NCBI GenBank assembly: GCA_001630475.1
Contig: KV419433.1
Span: forward strand, 1-64,000
Direction: 5' to 3'
DNA: 64,000 nt
Source of the DNA: Sistotremastrum niveocremeum HHB9708
Lineage: Eukaryota; Basidiomycota; Agaricomycetes; Sistotremastrales; Sistotremastraceae
In this document: positions 22,001-34,269 of the stretch, piece by piece
Layout: every line of letters starts with the position of its first letter
Position numbering within the stretch: position 1 is the first letter of the stretch
Position numbers and translations under genes: made by a program
The notes under the pieces: model-generated
What the model was told of the DNA's origin: nothing
Databases searched by the model: none
What the model saw: the letters and a program-made list of their open reading frames with translations, nothing else

Positions 22001-22660
22001 TGTACGGCGATTCAGGACAGCGAGAGCGGTTCATCGCACGAAAATGTGTCAAGCAAGGTGCCAAGGTCCGACGAATCGTTTTCTCGCCTTTTGCTCATGC
22101 CGCACAAAATCGAAGGGGTTGACAGAGACAGGATTCAAAGTGCTGATCTACTTTTCGCATCTCGTGAAGACAGAAGACTTCTGACAAGCAAATTCTCAAA
22201 CTTGCCACAAATCATAAATGTGACAAAACGACGCACTCATGGGTGTAACTCACAAAAATATTCTTTGGAGCCCCCAATTTTCTCTCGCTATTTCTTCTTG
22301 TTTCCTCGATCCCGGGTTGGCATCAATTCTGCTATAGACTTGATCTGGATGAGGGTTGAAACCTACCATAAAGGGAAAGACGACCAGATGGCACTCAAGC
22401 ATCGCCACAGCATGCCAGCATAGCATGGTATACCTAGGAATTGTATTTGCAGACATAGACCTGGAAAATATGTAAAGGGTTCAAGGTGAATCCAGTAATA
22501 TTCGAGATGAGGCTCTACGAGCAGATTTGGTTGGATTTTTATTTTTATGCGGAAGCAGAGAATTTGATCGGAAGCTTGCCTTTTCTGGCTAAGACTCAGG
22601 TTGTTGCCCCCAAAACTACGCGAGCGCTGACGTAACCCCAAAGCACTCGTAACCGCATCC
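22001..22660. other. intergenic DNA and promoter region of the acyl-CoA synthetase gene
   Basis: No gene is supported here. The last 100 bases before the ATG at 22661 should hold the core promoter of the downstream gene. I see no clear TATA box. Confidence 0.4.
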
Positions 22661-24953
22661 ATGTCGCCTTCTCAGTCAGTTGAAGTCAGTGATACTGCAC
22701 CTTCTGGAGAAACCAAGATTCGTCGTGCTTCACAGCAGGTCAATGGCCTGATTGAACGTCCAGTTGACGGTGTTGACACTGTCACGGATGTCTTGAACTA
22801 CGCCGCGCGCGTTCATGGCACCAAAAATGCTGTGGGTTGGCGCGAGATTATTGATGTTCACGAAGAGGAGAAAGAGATCAAGAAGAACGTTGGTGGCAAG
22901 GAGGTCGTGGAGAAGAAGAAATGGAAATATTTCCAACTTGGTGACTACCAGTACATCTCCTTCGTGCAAGTGAAGGAGGCTGCGCAAGAAATCGCGCTCG
23001 GCCTCGTGGACCTGGGCATTGAGAAGGGGCAGGTTTTCAACATCTATGCGCAAACCAGGTATGACATCTGAACATCATTACATTTGCCTTGGCTGAGACA
23101 TCCAACCATCCCAGTGTCAACTGGCAGCTCGTCCAACACGCTTGCTGTTCTATTGGGACGGTCATAGCCACCGCTTACGATACCCTCGGCGAGTCGGGCC
23201 TCCAACATGCCCTAAATGAACCAGACTGTGCTGGTGTATTCACTAATTCCGACCTACTCCCAACTCTTCTCAATGTCGTCCCAAATACTCCCTCTATCCG
23301 CTACATCATCTATGATGGAAAGGCTTCGCAAGCTCATCTTGACAAAATCAAAGCTGTCAGAGATGGTGCCATCACCGTCTTACACCTCGACGAACTCAGG
23401 GCTCGTGGCAAAGGCAAGGACGAAGCGCCTCTCAGGGATCGTGCCCCCAAGCGGCCAGACCTTGCCTGTATCATGTACACAAGCGGGTCCACGGGCGCGC
23501 CCAAGGGTGTCCTCCTGACACACGCGAACCTCATATCCGCAGTTGGATCCATTCGCAATCATACCATCGGCCAGAATCTCAAGAGCTCGGATTACTTCCT
23601 GGCATTCCTCCCCCTTTCCCACGTCCTCGAGTACATTGTCGAACTCGCCCTGTTCTTCATTGGCGTCACGACTGGCTATGGTCGCGTTAAAACGCTCACC
23701 GACGCCTCGGTGCGCAACTGTCTCGGTGACATTCGGGCGTTCAGGCCCACGATCATGGTCGGCGTGCCTGCGGTCTGGGAGTTGATCCGCAAGGGCATCG
23801 TCGGCAAAGTCAACAGCTCGGGCGGACTGAAGAAGTCTGTCTTCAATGGTGCACTCGACTTGAAGAAGTTGGGCATCCCAGGTGTGACGCAATTGATCGA
23901 CGCTGCAATCTTGAGTCAAGTCCGAGCGCAGACCGGTGGAAGGCTGCGATTAACCCTCAGCGGTGGAGCAGCTCTGAGTAAAGAGACTCAAGAGTTCCTC
24001 ACTCTCGCTCTCGTGACTGTTCTTCAAGGTAAGCTTTCACTGCCGCTTATATGACGTCATGTCGTGTTTCGTGTGCTGACAAACTTGTTATTAGGTTATG
24101 GCTTGACCGAATCGTGTGGCATGTGTGCGATTCTTTCCCCCGAACATTTCGAATATGGAACCGCCGGCGCTCCCGTTGGTTCGATTGAGATCAAGCTTCT
24201 CGACGTTCCTGACGCTGGATATTTCGCTACGAACAAGACGCCTCAAGGCGAAATTCTCATTCGTGGACCTAGTGTCACCTCCGGTTACTTCAAGCGCGAC
24301 GACCTGAACCAAGATGAGAGCATCTTCACCAAAGATGGTTGGTTCCGCACCGGAGATGTCGGCCAATGGAACGCCAACGGAACCTTGAGCATCATCGATC
24401 GTATAAAGAACTTGGTGAAGTTGCAGGGCGGTGAAGTAAGCTCCTATATCTGTCATCACTAAAATATCGAGCTCATCATCATCTTCAGTACATTGCTCTC
24501 GAACGTCTCGAATCGACCTACAAGTCATGTAACCTCGTCTCCAACATCTGCGTCCACGCCGATACCAACGCCAAACAACCCATCGCTATCGTCATCCCTC
24601 ACGTCCCGAATCTCCGTCATTACCTCGCCTCCACCGGTAACAAGAGCATCAACTCCGAAGCCGAAATCCACGAACTGTGCGAGAAGCCTGAGGTGGCTGC
24701 TCTCGTGTTGAAGGAGTGCAATGCTGCAGGCAAGAAAGCCGGCTTCAAGCCTATGGAGATGCTTCAAGCTGTCATCCTCACTCCCGACGAGTGGACACCT
24801 GAGAGCGGGCTTGTTACCGCCGCTCAGAAGATCCAGAGGAAGAAGATCGCTGAGACTTTCTCAAAGGAAATAAAGGTACGAACTTCTCATTGTCGTAGTG
24901 ATGATGCAGAAATCTAATTTTGCCCGTAGGCTGCTTACAAGAACCAAGATTAA
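22661..24953 (+). CDS. FAA1: long-chain fatty acid-CoA ligase (acyl-CoA synthetase)
   Basis: Five exons (22661-23058, 23115-24028, 24095-24435, 24489-24875, 24930-24953) join in frame to 687 aa, close to the roughly 700 aa of yeast Faa1/Faa4. The enzyme activates long-chain fatty acids: it forms an acyl-AMP, then the CoA thioester, feeding lipid synthesis and beta-oxidation. Visible motifs are AQTSVNWQL (split by intron 1), the nucleotide-binding IMYTSGSTGAPKG, the adenylate motif GYGLTESCG and the FACS signature GWFRTGDVG. The latter is followed by the DRIKNLVKLQGGEYIALE stretch that places the catalytic hinge and Lys. The C-terminal KIQRKKI and short last exon (AAYKNQD) are typical of fungal Faa proteins. 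The paralog number (FAA1 versus FAA4) cannot be told from sequence alone. Confidence 0.95.
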
Positions 24954-25350
24954 GCACGTCCTTATTCTCTTTCCATTTCACGAATTGTACTCTTCCATTT
25001 GTTTCTTGTCTTGATTTCATCCACGATATGACTGTGCCATCCAATCACCCTTTCGCCCTCTTTTACCCCTAATGGGCTTACTTTGTGAACAATCCTGTAT
25101 ATTACACAAGCCTTCTCTCAATCTTGATGTTACGTCATTGCACGATATACGAGAGCCGTTGAGTGAACTGTCCGACACAACTGCGCCTGTTTTCGCTTGC
25201 CCCCACATTCATCATGTGAGACGAGTTTGCGCTCGTTGCTTGCTGAGCCTGTGTAGAGACTGCGAATAATGCCTATCGGTTGCAACTGATCCTGCAAGCC
25301 CAGTTCACTTTTCATATTATGAATTTCTATGGCGCATCTAATGCCAATAT

Positions 25351-26882
25351 TTAAAGGCCGATTTCGTCTGGGTAAGGGAGATGATGTGTATCGCCAACGG
25401 CCACAAACGTGGGCTTTGATTTCAACAAAGTAGAGGTAGCCTAAAGAAAGATGATCAAAGAGTGAAATAAACCGGGGAGCAGAGTCACGAACTTTGGTAA
25501 AGCTCGACGCGTCGACCTTGCTGAATGAATCTGCGACGCTCAGTAGTGAAGACGCAGCGCCTGAGATGAGCTATGGGGTGTCAAGTCAGTCATGCAACTT
25601 TCCGAAGCGAAAAGGGAATCATACTTGAGGGCCATAGGCGGAAACGAGGCCTTCCCGGCTTTCGGTGGCAGCGGTAGCAAGGAATTTGGCCTTGGCCGAT
25701 GCAGCAGCCAATTCCTCCTTCTTCACGTTACCAGCAGCCGCATCTTTCAGTGCCTGGTATGCGACTTTCCCAGCTTCCTTCGCCTTCTCTGCAGTAGGCG
25801 CCTGAATGAGCAGACCGAATAAGGCCGCATCGGAGTAAGGAAGAAGGACAACAGAGGCGGAGGCACCCTCGGGGAGAGTGGCAGCGAGTGGCGAGACACC
25901 CTTGGACCATTTCACAGAAGGGACGGTGGAGAGATGAGATGCGAGGATGGCAAGCTCGGGAGTCACAGCTGACGCGAGGCCGTATCCGATGAACAAGGTC
26001 TGCAGAGCGCCATGGGAGTGCTCGGAATGCTGCACTCGTGATTCACCACCGAAGTAAGTGGTCTTGGTGGGCGCAGCGATCTTGTTGCCGGTGGTGGCAG
26101 GTGCAGAGCCGAGATACTTCTCGACCAATTTCTGCAGGGTAGCCTGGTCAATTCCGGTGCCGAGAATTGCGACGTTGTCCTTCGCAAAGGCACTCTCGGC
26201 GTAGCTTTTGACGTCTTCGGCGGTGAGATCGGATTTTTGGACTGGAATGAAGAGGGGAGATCCGAGGCCGGACCGGAAGGCGAGAGCATGGGCAATCTCG
26301 AGAGCTTGATTGGCAGGATCAGAGATAGCATGCGTCGACTCAGATGCAACTGCCGGGATCACACTCTCTTCGAGCTCATAACGAGTGAAGCGGGTGGACG
26401 TCAATGACGAGGCGAGCGCATCAACGAAGAATGACCTGGATCAAAGTTCGTGATCTGTTATCATAACTGAATGAAAGCTGGTACGTACTCATCGCCGCGA
26501 AGGAAGTCTGCCGTATATGCAATGTGTTCGCGGGTCAATGAAGTGGACAACACTCCTCCATACAACTCGGTTTCACGAACGAGACCTAGTGCCGACCTCT
26601 GGCTGGTGTTCTGGAACCAGGAGTGGATATATTAGGACGGACGACTCTTCAAGATTGTGTAGTCAGACGTACTTTGAAGGCAAAGTTCTTGAGAACTTGT
26701 GCGACCCCAGTCTTGGATTCATATCTCGGGCCTGCTTTAGCCAAGATGGTGACGCTTGAGGTCGGCTCGCCGTTATCCACAGCTGAGACCTTGTATCCCG
26801 CGGCCTCCACTACTGTGGCAAAAGATTTCTTCGCATTTGAAGAGCTAATTCTTCGCGAAGCCACGCGCGCTGTCGAGAGCAT
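25351..26882 (-). CDS. QCR2: ubiquinol-cytochrome c reductase core protein 2, mitochondrial
   Basis: Five minus-strand exons (26882-26673, 26610-26489, 26435-25625, 25570-25493, 25440-25351) join to 436 aa, the usual core 2 length. The N-terminus MLSTARVASRRISSSNAKKS is an Arg/Ser-rich mitochondrial presequence. The body has the inactive M16 peptidase fold: GPRYESKTGVAQVLKNFAFK, SALGLVRETELYGG and VRLLP-like strands. The first domain lacks the HxxEH zinc site, as in complex III core 2. The C-terminus TFVAVGDTHHLPYPDEIGL is a good family match. It sits on the matrix side of complex III and supports bc1 assembly. I chose the start at 26882 because the frame upstream of it does not look like a presequence. 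Confidence 0.93.
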
Positions 26883-28263
26883 CGTCGAAAGCTCCGATGG
26901 GATATTCAAAGCAGCGAGCAGAACGATTTGCGGTTTGAAGCGGAGTTTAAACTTTATTCCGACCACACCACGAACGATCACCACCAAGATTGCCACATCC
27001 TCTCGTCAACAAACGTCTGATGGCCAGTTTATTTAATGTTCCACTAGTGGGAAAGCTGAAGAATGCGCAAGACGTTTCTCGAGATAATCTTATTTGAAGC
27101 GAACATAATGAACAGCGTGATCCTGTCAATCACTGCCATTGACCCGCTCGTGAAAGAGGCCGAAAATCTGATGCCCACAATGCCCATTCTATTCGAGAGC
27201 TCCAGCGCAGTGAAGACTGTGCCTTGATGTCATCAGAAACATGAACTTCCCTTCTGGCCTGTCTCTCTACGTCGAGTCTACGATTCGTAGTACGAACGCA
27301 AATCTCCGCTTGCCAATGCCACCAGTCGCGTAACGAACGAAGATCCACCCCGAGCATCAGGTCGTGATGCCTATCCTTCGTTATCAGCGATAGCTATGAC
27401 TGTGTCGACTCTAGGAACGCTGTCTCGGATACATGACTTCTACACTGTCCGCGGCTGCTCGCCCTGGCAGTATTATCTGTTCTCTTTTTGGACTGGCATG
27501 CGCAGTGATATGTCCGAACAGAACTATCCAGGAAATAGGAATTTGCACTTGGAGATAAGATGAGCATCTCGTTCTTTGAAAAACGGCATTGCTTCTCGAA
27601 GACGAAGACAACGACGACGCGATGTAACTCCAAGAACCTGATGGCCTTATACGCGCGAAAAATACCCGCCCGACCGCTGCGATTTCTTTCACAAATCCGT
27701 CAACCAATATGGCAACGTGCTTATGATGTTCTGATACATCCAAGGTCAGCCCCTGGCTGTTGCTGAGTGGCCAAAACGTGTGTTTCGGGAACTATCGCCA
27801 GTACTGGACCATGGCTGGTCATGACGATCCGGCCCTTGAATCGTATCTTCTCATGCCCGTGATCGCGGTCCGTTAGATGGTGGTCGTCTAGGACCTTTAC
27901 TCCACTTGTCAAGTCGAACCCGGGCCTGTATTGGCCGCTCTAAATTTCCTCGCGAGCCGATACTAAACAAATCACATCACTCACGCGTTGGTCCATCCTC
28001 CCCCATTGCTGGAATATAAGTCGTCCTGTGGCACAGGTGCTATTCCAGAAGACAGTGGTACCTCATTCTGGGTGCACCTAAAGTTTGATGCCATCATTAA
28101 TGCGGCGTCTACTGCACCCGCTTATTTGTTAGCAGATCAAGACATCTTTTCTGACCATCCGAAGCCGAGTCTAGAGCCTCTCATCAGTACTAAAGCAGTG
28201 CCATCTCACGCGTCTTTCTTTTCCTCTGTCCCAGCAACCAAGAGAGGCCTCAATTTGCATCCG
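26883..28263. other. intergenic DNA without a recognised gene
   Basis: About 1.4 kb between the divergent core protein 2 gene and the membrane-protein gene, so it should contain both promoters. Several minus-strand frames of 60-110 codons (27130-27743) overlap one another and resemble nothing I know. A plus frame opening at 27988 runs into the next gene, but its first 92 codons look like untranslated leader. Confidence 0.4.
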
Positions 28264-29773
28264 ATGTCCGACTCGGACTCGTTCGCTTTCGATGGATTGA
28301 GACTTGGTCCCCATCCTCAGACTGTGGTCGCTCTGTGGCTAGGGCTACTGCTTGCTGGACAAGTGGGCCTGCTTCTTCTGCTTCTGACGATCATATTTTC
28401 GACTACACTACCACCTCGGCTTCCGGTCCTGTTAAACTTCATTCTGATTTCTTTTCTCGGTACACCAGTGCAACTGATTCTGTAAGTAGGGTATCCCAGT
28501 CTGAACAGATGTCATTTTAAACTTCCGATCCATGCAGCTTCTACACTGGTCAAATCTTGAACCCAGTCGTTCCTTATGAAATCTGCTTGACGCAGACAGT
28601 CCTGAAGCACGCCGTCGATGCAGCGTATGTTCGCCTCCTTCAAGGAAACGACGGATGCTGATGCAGTATAGATTCTTTCCGGCACTTCTCTTGTTTACGA
28701 TCGAGGTATGTTCTTTATATATTCAAAACGACAACTGGTGATGGACTTCTGTCAGTGTTATCGCTCTGCCGCCCATGGTCCTAAACCATATCAAATATCA
28801 ACCATGAGGAACTCGGTGGTAAGTCTCACCCCCAGCTCTCGAGCCACTTTTAAAGAGAAATTTAGCTCCTTAGCCTTCCATATCTTCACGCCATTCCATG
28901 GGGCCTGGCTGTTCTGATCGTGAGTCTCTCTCCACGCCATGGCAGTCTTCGAATCTAACTGCTCATAGGTGGGAGTCAGATATCCCAACAAAGTGTCCAG
29001 GGAATTGCACGGACACTTCTGTTCGCTTGCCGACAATTCTATGTATGGTCTACAATATCCGTCATTCTTGGCTACCTCACCAAAAATCCACAAAGGGGTC
29101 TGGCTTCAACAATCGAAACGGCCATTTTTGTCTTTCTGATGATCGTATGGCAAGGTAGTTTCACTCATTAATGCGAGACACACCGAACAATTTTGAGTTA
29201 TTACTGCAGGTCGACTTTGGATGCTTTGGTGGAGACGTCGAAAAGCCGCCAAGACTTTCGGCTTCGTTCACCAGTTAAATCTAGCCCTCATCCTCCGTAT
29301 CGCCATGTTCACAACTTGGGAGTTAATCAGGTAGATGAATTTGCTTTGTATTGAATCTTCCAAAAAAACTCTAAACCAAGCATTAGCCTTCTATACTCCT
29401 CAAGATCCGCCACAGGAAACACCCCAATAGCGAGCTCGTTCCTAGCCACTTGTAGGTCCAAAGATCATACTTTACTTGACCCCCCTCATCCTCTCATCTC
29501 AGTGCCCCTGACAATATTCCTGATATTCGCAACGCAAAGGGTACGTGTCATGAGTGATCCAAAATCTCTCCACCTGAAAAGTGTCAGAATATTCTGCGTT
29601 TGTGGTTTCGTTGTATTATGGGACGACCGACGGAGGTACCGACCATGCCGCCTGCATCCCAGCACTCTCAGATTCGTGAAATCTCTATACAACCGCTGGA
29701 ACCTGTAGAGTTCATGGAATCTCGGAGACATGTCAATGGCATGACTGGTTCGATGAAAGCTGAATCCGCTTGA
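28264..29773 (+). CDS. multi-pass membrane protein, fungal-specific, about seven TM segments
   Basis: Exons read by eye: 28264-28485 (TVVALWLGLLLAGQVGLLLL, then PVLLNFILISFLGTPVQLIL), then one starting FYTGQILNPVVPYEICLTQT. A less certain middle follows (YRFFPALLLFTIE; GLAVLI). Next is GSQISQQSVQGIARTLLFAC with ASTIETAIFVFLMIVWQ (about 28980-29155). Then come RLWMLWWRRRKAAKTFGFVH, a stretch ending TIFLIFATQR, and a hydrophilic tail ending at the TGA at 29771-29773. This architecture, with N-terminal SFDGLRLGPHP and a basic loop before the last helices, resembles a large Agaricomycete family without assigned function, possibly receptor-like. The splice junctions at 28620-28680 and 28740-28960 are unsettled, so partial decay cannot be excluded. 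Confidence 0.6.
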
Positions 29774-30470
29774 AATATATGTTTCCCTAGCTGGCAGAAA
29801 GCCATTTTCTTTGTATTTTCTAGACTAGTGCCGCACCGACGGGACCGTGACTTTGAAGTCGACCACTGTCGACACCGCGCCTTGACTCAACAGTTTTCTT
29901 GAGGAGAGGAGAGCGATAAGGAAAAGCCATTGTTGACATTGTGTCCAGCGCAATCGTACCAGTCGGGACATTGGTGCATCAGTCATGACGACTACCAGCA
30001 AAGGAACAATACCAAGCTGAACAATGCGGTTCTCCAGGTTCTCCTGAGTCATATCAATCATAAGACAATTGTCTCTTCATGTAATATAAATTCGGATCCG
30101 GTTGCCAACCCGACCCCATGCCACTCTTTTTCCCAATATATAATGGGAGGATAAATATCGCCCGTCGCCTCCATTCTCGCCCCCCAGTGAATCATATCGA
30201 GTGTCCCCACTCAAAGACCTCTCGATCACGTTTCATCTCCCCGACGTTTTCGGACTGAACGTAACGCTTCCCATTGTTGCTCTCGAGACGTGACGAGTAC
30301 AACTCTACCCGGGGCACCAGCATCATTATTCGGAAAGTGTAAAATACCTCTACAACCACCAAGAGTTATTCACCTTGTCAGTGAAAGTCTCCATATTCGA
30401 GAAAATCGTTCTATTAAACCCCCACCCAGATCGATCCTCAAACAAGTCCACTTAACACCCTTTCATCGCA
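29774..30470. other. intergenic DNA without a recognised gene
   Basis: About 700 bases upstream of the homeodomain-like gene. An AT-rich aatatataatggg stretch near 30137-30150 could serve as a core promoter. No supported coding frame is present. Confidence 0.35.
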
Positions 30471-30737
30471 ATGCCGAAATTGAACCGTTCTCGCTGGCTG
30501 CCTTATCAACGAGAGATCCTAAGACGAGAATGGGCGATCACCGACCGTCCCAGCCCCGAGAAGATGTCACAAATTGCAGCCGAAGCAAATATGCACCCTT
30601 CTCGAGTGAAGGTTATCTTCCTCAACTTGAGGCAAGCTCGAAAGTGCAAAGCTAGGGGCATGGTCGAGTCAGATTCGGAAGAGGAGGAGAAGTCATTGAA
30701 GCGGTTGAACGAGCTTTTTGTGTCGGCGAGGCTTTAA
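30471..30737 (+). CDS. small homeodomain-like protein (88 aa)
   Basis: The single-exon frame starts MPKLNRSRWLPYQREILRRE. Residues 6-61 follow the homeodomain pattern: a basic N-terminal arm, a first helix (PYQREILRREW), a loop rich in Pro, a second helix (PEKMSQIAAEANM) and a third helix RVKVIFLNLRQARK. In the third helix the hallmark WFxNxR becomes IFLNLR. The invariant Trp is Ile, while the Phe, the base-reading Asn and the Arg are kept. An acidic tail (ESDSEEEEKS) and a short helix follow. With 88 aa it is little more than the domain. It could be a diverged transcription factor, a dominant-negative microprotein, or a relic of a longer gene. No neighbouring mating-type gene (HD1/HD2 pair, MIP) is seen, so I do not call it a mating locus. 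Confidence 0.6.
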   Translation: MPKLNRSRWLPYQREILRREWAITDRPSPEKMSQIAAEANMHPSRVKVIFLNLRQARKCKARGMVESDSEEEEKSLKRLNELFVSARL

Positions 30738-31046
30738 GTCGCATATTCCCCAAGCTCTCAGGACATCCTTCAACTTGAGCGGAGCTTGCACTGATCTGTC
30801 CATCAAGAGGTGTATCTTGGATATAACTCGTCAACACTATCGTCACTGTAGAGAGCCACGTCGAAATACTATTGCGGACTACAAACAGAGCACTACATCC
30901 AGACTGTCAATATTGACGATCCGAAATAACCAGATACAGTAGTCGAGATGAAGACCTGTCTGAGACGCAGACACTATTATATTACTTAGTCGGATCATCT
31001 TGTTGGAAGAAACAATCGAAACAGTCAAATCCAGAACACAAACCTA

Positions 31047-32569
31047 TCAGACGATATCGGTTTTCAGACCCTCTGCTTTCTCCCCGTCATCAACATACGG
31101 TTCGATTACGTAAGGCACGGCGGTTGTAGCATCGCCGGCTTTATCGGCGGTATGCTCAACTTTCCAAACCTCCTCGTAAGCCCATAGAGCGCCGAGCTCG
31201 CGGCGACAAAGAGCTACACCAACGATGCCGAGACACATCAAAGGAAGGGAGAACCACATTACAACAGCTCCGAGAGTGTATATCTCTTCGACCTCGATGA
31301 CGTTATATGGGGCGAAGGCCGCAAAGGCTCCCAAGTTGGCGATAACCCAAGTGATAGTGGCGGTGATAGAGTAAGGTTTGGAGAATCTGGGGATTTGAGA
31401 ACTTGGAGGGATGACAAAGCCGGCGCTTAGTGCGAGCCTCTTGTTCTTCACTTCGGGGGTATCGACTTTGATTAGCGATTGGACAATCTGGTCTTCGACC
31501 TCTGGGTGGGCCTTAAGGTGGTTGTCGAAATCGAAACGATACGACAGGGCGATGATACCACCCGGGAAGAGACTCCAGTAAATAGCAGTCAAATAAGGCA
31601 TCCACTTGGCGAATTGGGATGCGATGAATTCCTCGAGAGCAGGGGGGATTTCGTCATCTATGGAGTTCGGTTCTCCCGATCCAGATCCAGCCAGGAACAT
31701 CATAGCGAGTCCTCCAGCTACGCAACAAGCCTGAAACAAAATGAGCAAAGAAGACTCTCCGCGATGACAGTGCACTTACGAAACCGCCGAATACCCACTT
31801 GAGGACAGTCTTGAATTTGACGATAGGATAGCGTTGTGCTTTTACGGTAGCAACGGTTCCACAGAAGATGAGCAATGGCCCAGCAAATCTCAATCCATCG
31901 CACATGCCAGCCACGATCACGGCGTACGAGACGACCGTCGCTGCAATCATATGGTAGCGGAAGCGTTTGAATACCTCAGCATCAGCGTGGAAGGCAGGCA
32001 CTAATAATGAGCAGTTGAGATGGAATTGTTCGGGAAGGGAACTCGAGCTTACTTCCTGCCACATTTCTGTGAATTGAGTAGGCTTTGGGGAGCAACTCGA
32101 CGAAAGTCTTAGTAATAAAGTTGAGATTATTTCAATAAATCGACGTGGGCGTTGCTGGAGATAACTCACCCCAATGAGCAGACAGAAGAAGAAAGGTCCC
32201 GCAGACAGAGCGAAGACAATATCATAGACGGCTTTTGGAATGAAGACGCCCACGATTGATAAGACCGGAAGTATAAAGAATGGAATGTAGACTGCAAGAG
32301 TCAAAGCCAGCGCAATCTTCTGAACCCTTGTCATCTTGAATTTCTCCTCATCCTTCTTGACGAACGTAGGAGTATGTTTAGCAGCAATCCAAACCTACGG
32401 GCCAACATCAGTTCTGGCGCTCTCACGAAACTCAAGTTTCAAGCGCGGCAAGACTTACACGAAGGGACGACGAGCTAGCAGCGAGATATGCTAAGAAGGC
32501 CGGGACGAAATATACAGATTGAGACTTGACCGCCTCTATCAGGCGTTCCATGTCGAGGTTGGGTAACAT
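31047..32569 (-). CDS. multi-pass membrane protein D, possibly diverged signal-peptide-peptidase-like
   Basis: The first exon (from 32569) ends SSSLR, and the second starts VWIAAKHTPTF. The rest holds hydrophobic segments IALALTLAVYIPFFILPVL, IVFALSAGPFFFCLLIG, HMIAATVVSYAVIVAGM and FGGFACCVAGGLAMM. Next comes YWSLFPGGIIALSYRFDF, and then IPPSSQIPRFSKPYSITAT with two last helices. The PGGIIALSYRFD and SKPY elements recall PGxFxALxxRFD and KPYF of signal peptide peptidases. The catalytic YD and GLGD motifs are not found, so if related it is a pseudoenzyme. It is a tandem paralog of the gene at 32840-34269, with the same first splice position after SLR. An in-frame ATG 72 bases upstream of the chosen start is possible. 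The stop is TGA at 31047-31049. Confidence 0.6.
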
Positions 32570-32839
32570 GGTCGTTGGATAAGAGCTTGAGGAGGCGCAA
32601 TTCTGCGGCCCCGGTGTTGGCAAGGGCTCCGGCACCGCCATGCCGAGCGGGGCAAGCTGACGTCAGCAAGGCTGTACGCCACATAATTGCTTCCGTGTCA
32701 GCTTGTCGTGTGCAAGGAACAAGCAGTCTGATTGAAAGTCAAGCTGAGAGATAATAGTCCGAATATAATTTAGAAATTATTATGCTACATGTCGATGATT
32801 GAAGATCAAAATATAAATGATAGACAGGCAACACCGCCT

Positions 32840-34269
32840 TCAAGCCTCAGGGCTTTTCATCTCGGTTGTTTTAGTAATGCTTGAATCGCCGTCTTCGAGA
32901 GATACCTCCGCCTGCAGGGTTGGGACTTTCCACTCCTCGCGATAAGAAAGGACCTCAGAGAGTTCTCCAAGAAGCCAGGCTCGTATTCCGATCCCAGTGA
33001 ACATGGTCAAAAGGGCAATAAAAGAAGAGTGTGCGCTGAACTCCGGGAATGGGGGGCTGGAATTGCTTTCGGACGAGATTTTGATGGCAATAAAAGATGA
33101 AGTTAACCAGGCGAATAGGGAGGTTTGGAAGTAGCCCCTCGGGAAAGGCGGCATCTGTGATCGAGGCGGAATGATGATGCCCTGGCCGATCGGGCCTCGT
33201 ATAGTGTCTTGTGATGGGACGACTTCAAGTGCCGGTGAGGCAAGGGTGTCATTGGATGTCGCACCTGATCTCCATAAATGAAAGTCGATGCGATAGCAAG
33301 TGGTTAAAAGGACTGTTGGGAATATAGTCCACATCATGTTCATGAAAACGGGGGATGCTTCGAGCCCCGTTGGTTTCGACCGATGAGAATGAGAGAATGA
33401 GAAGGGTTGAAAGGCGAGAAGAAGGAATGCCTGAAAAGTAATCACAATCAGACGAGTAGATGGCGGGAAAAGGGACGACGACTCACGAAGAAACCGGAAA
33501 TGCACAGGCAAAGCCATTTCATAGACATTGTGTGACTCATCGGCGACGAGCATATGAGATAAATGATCGCTGCGGAACAGATCCATTCCGCAAAGTGATA
33601 GCCCCGATCTTCTGCACCGACAATCATGATGCATGGCACCCAGACAAGGATGCTCGCGGCTGTCTGTCGCTTGCTACGCGCCTCGTCCACAGTTCGGAGG
33701 AAGACCACTGGATGTTTCGTGAGCTTGATTAATGTTTTCAATATTTGAAGGACTTACCTCCCGCCGGATTCCGGTGGACACTATACCGATACACTTCAGG
33801 CTCACGGAAAAGCAACTATTGCACGCAGTTCAACAATACGAAGCATGATGTTAAGCTTGGGAAAGGAACGCACCGCGCTGATGCTAATAAAAGATACAAG
33901 TCCCACGAACACTCGGGTAAAGTATCCGTCGACCTCTACACCCGGTGGCATCCTGTCTTCGAAGTTCGTTGCGAAGTAGACAAGGCCAAATATGATGAGA
34001 GCGCTGATAACCAGCACTCCGCAGACGACTGCAAGGCGATGTTTCCATATTCGGTCTTTCTGAGAACGTTCAAGTTGAAGTGCGGGAACATTTTGAGCTG
34101 CGACCCAAACCTGTTCCAACGGTCGTCAACTGAGTCATCGAGATCATTTCAAGAGTGTACGAACTCGCAATGAGGCTGGGGCTGCTAGCAAAGCTCCTGA
34201 TAAAAGTGGAAGAAAGAGTGGAGTGTATCCATTCAGGATATCTAGCATCAGCTCTGAACTGAGTGCCAT
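32840..34269 (-). CDS. multi-pass membrane protein E, tandem paralog of D
   Basis: The first exon starts at 34269 (MALSSELMLDILNGY) and ends APASLR. The second starts VWVAAQNVPALQ, exactly parallel to the neighbour's SLR/VWIAA junction. It continues with LAVVCGVLVISALIIFGLVYF, RKRQTAAS-like and AEWICSAAIIYLICSSPM segments. After a further intron come AFLLLAFQPFSF, MMWTIFPTVLLTTCYRIDF, IIIPPRSQMPPFPRGYFQTS and two last helices, then a hydrophilic tail ending SPEA. The IPPxSQMPxF and YF motifs are shared with gene D; overall identity is low, so the duplication is old. The function is unknown. The exon pattern between 33450 and 33810 was not fully settled. Confidence 0.55.

Noticed and set aside
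21947-22423. 158-codon plus-strand frame as a gene
   Set aside because: It overlaps the minus-strand paralogous block, has no resemblance to a known family, and its composition is not clearly coding.
30471-30737. Mating-type (HD) locus
   Set aside because: There is no second divergent homeodomain gene and no MIP or beta-flanking gene nearby. The protein is far shorter than HD1 or HD2 factors.
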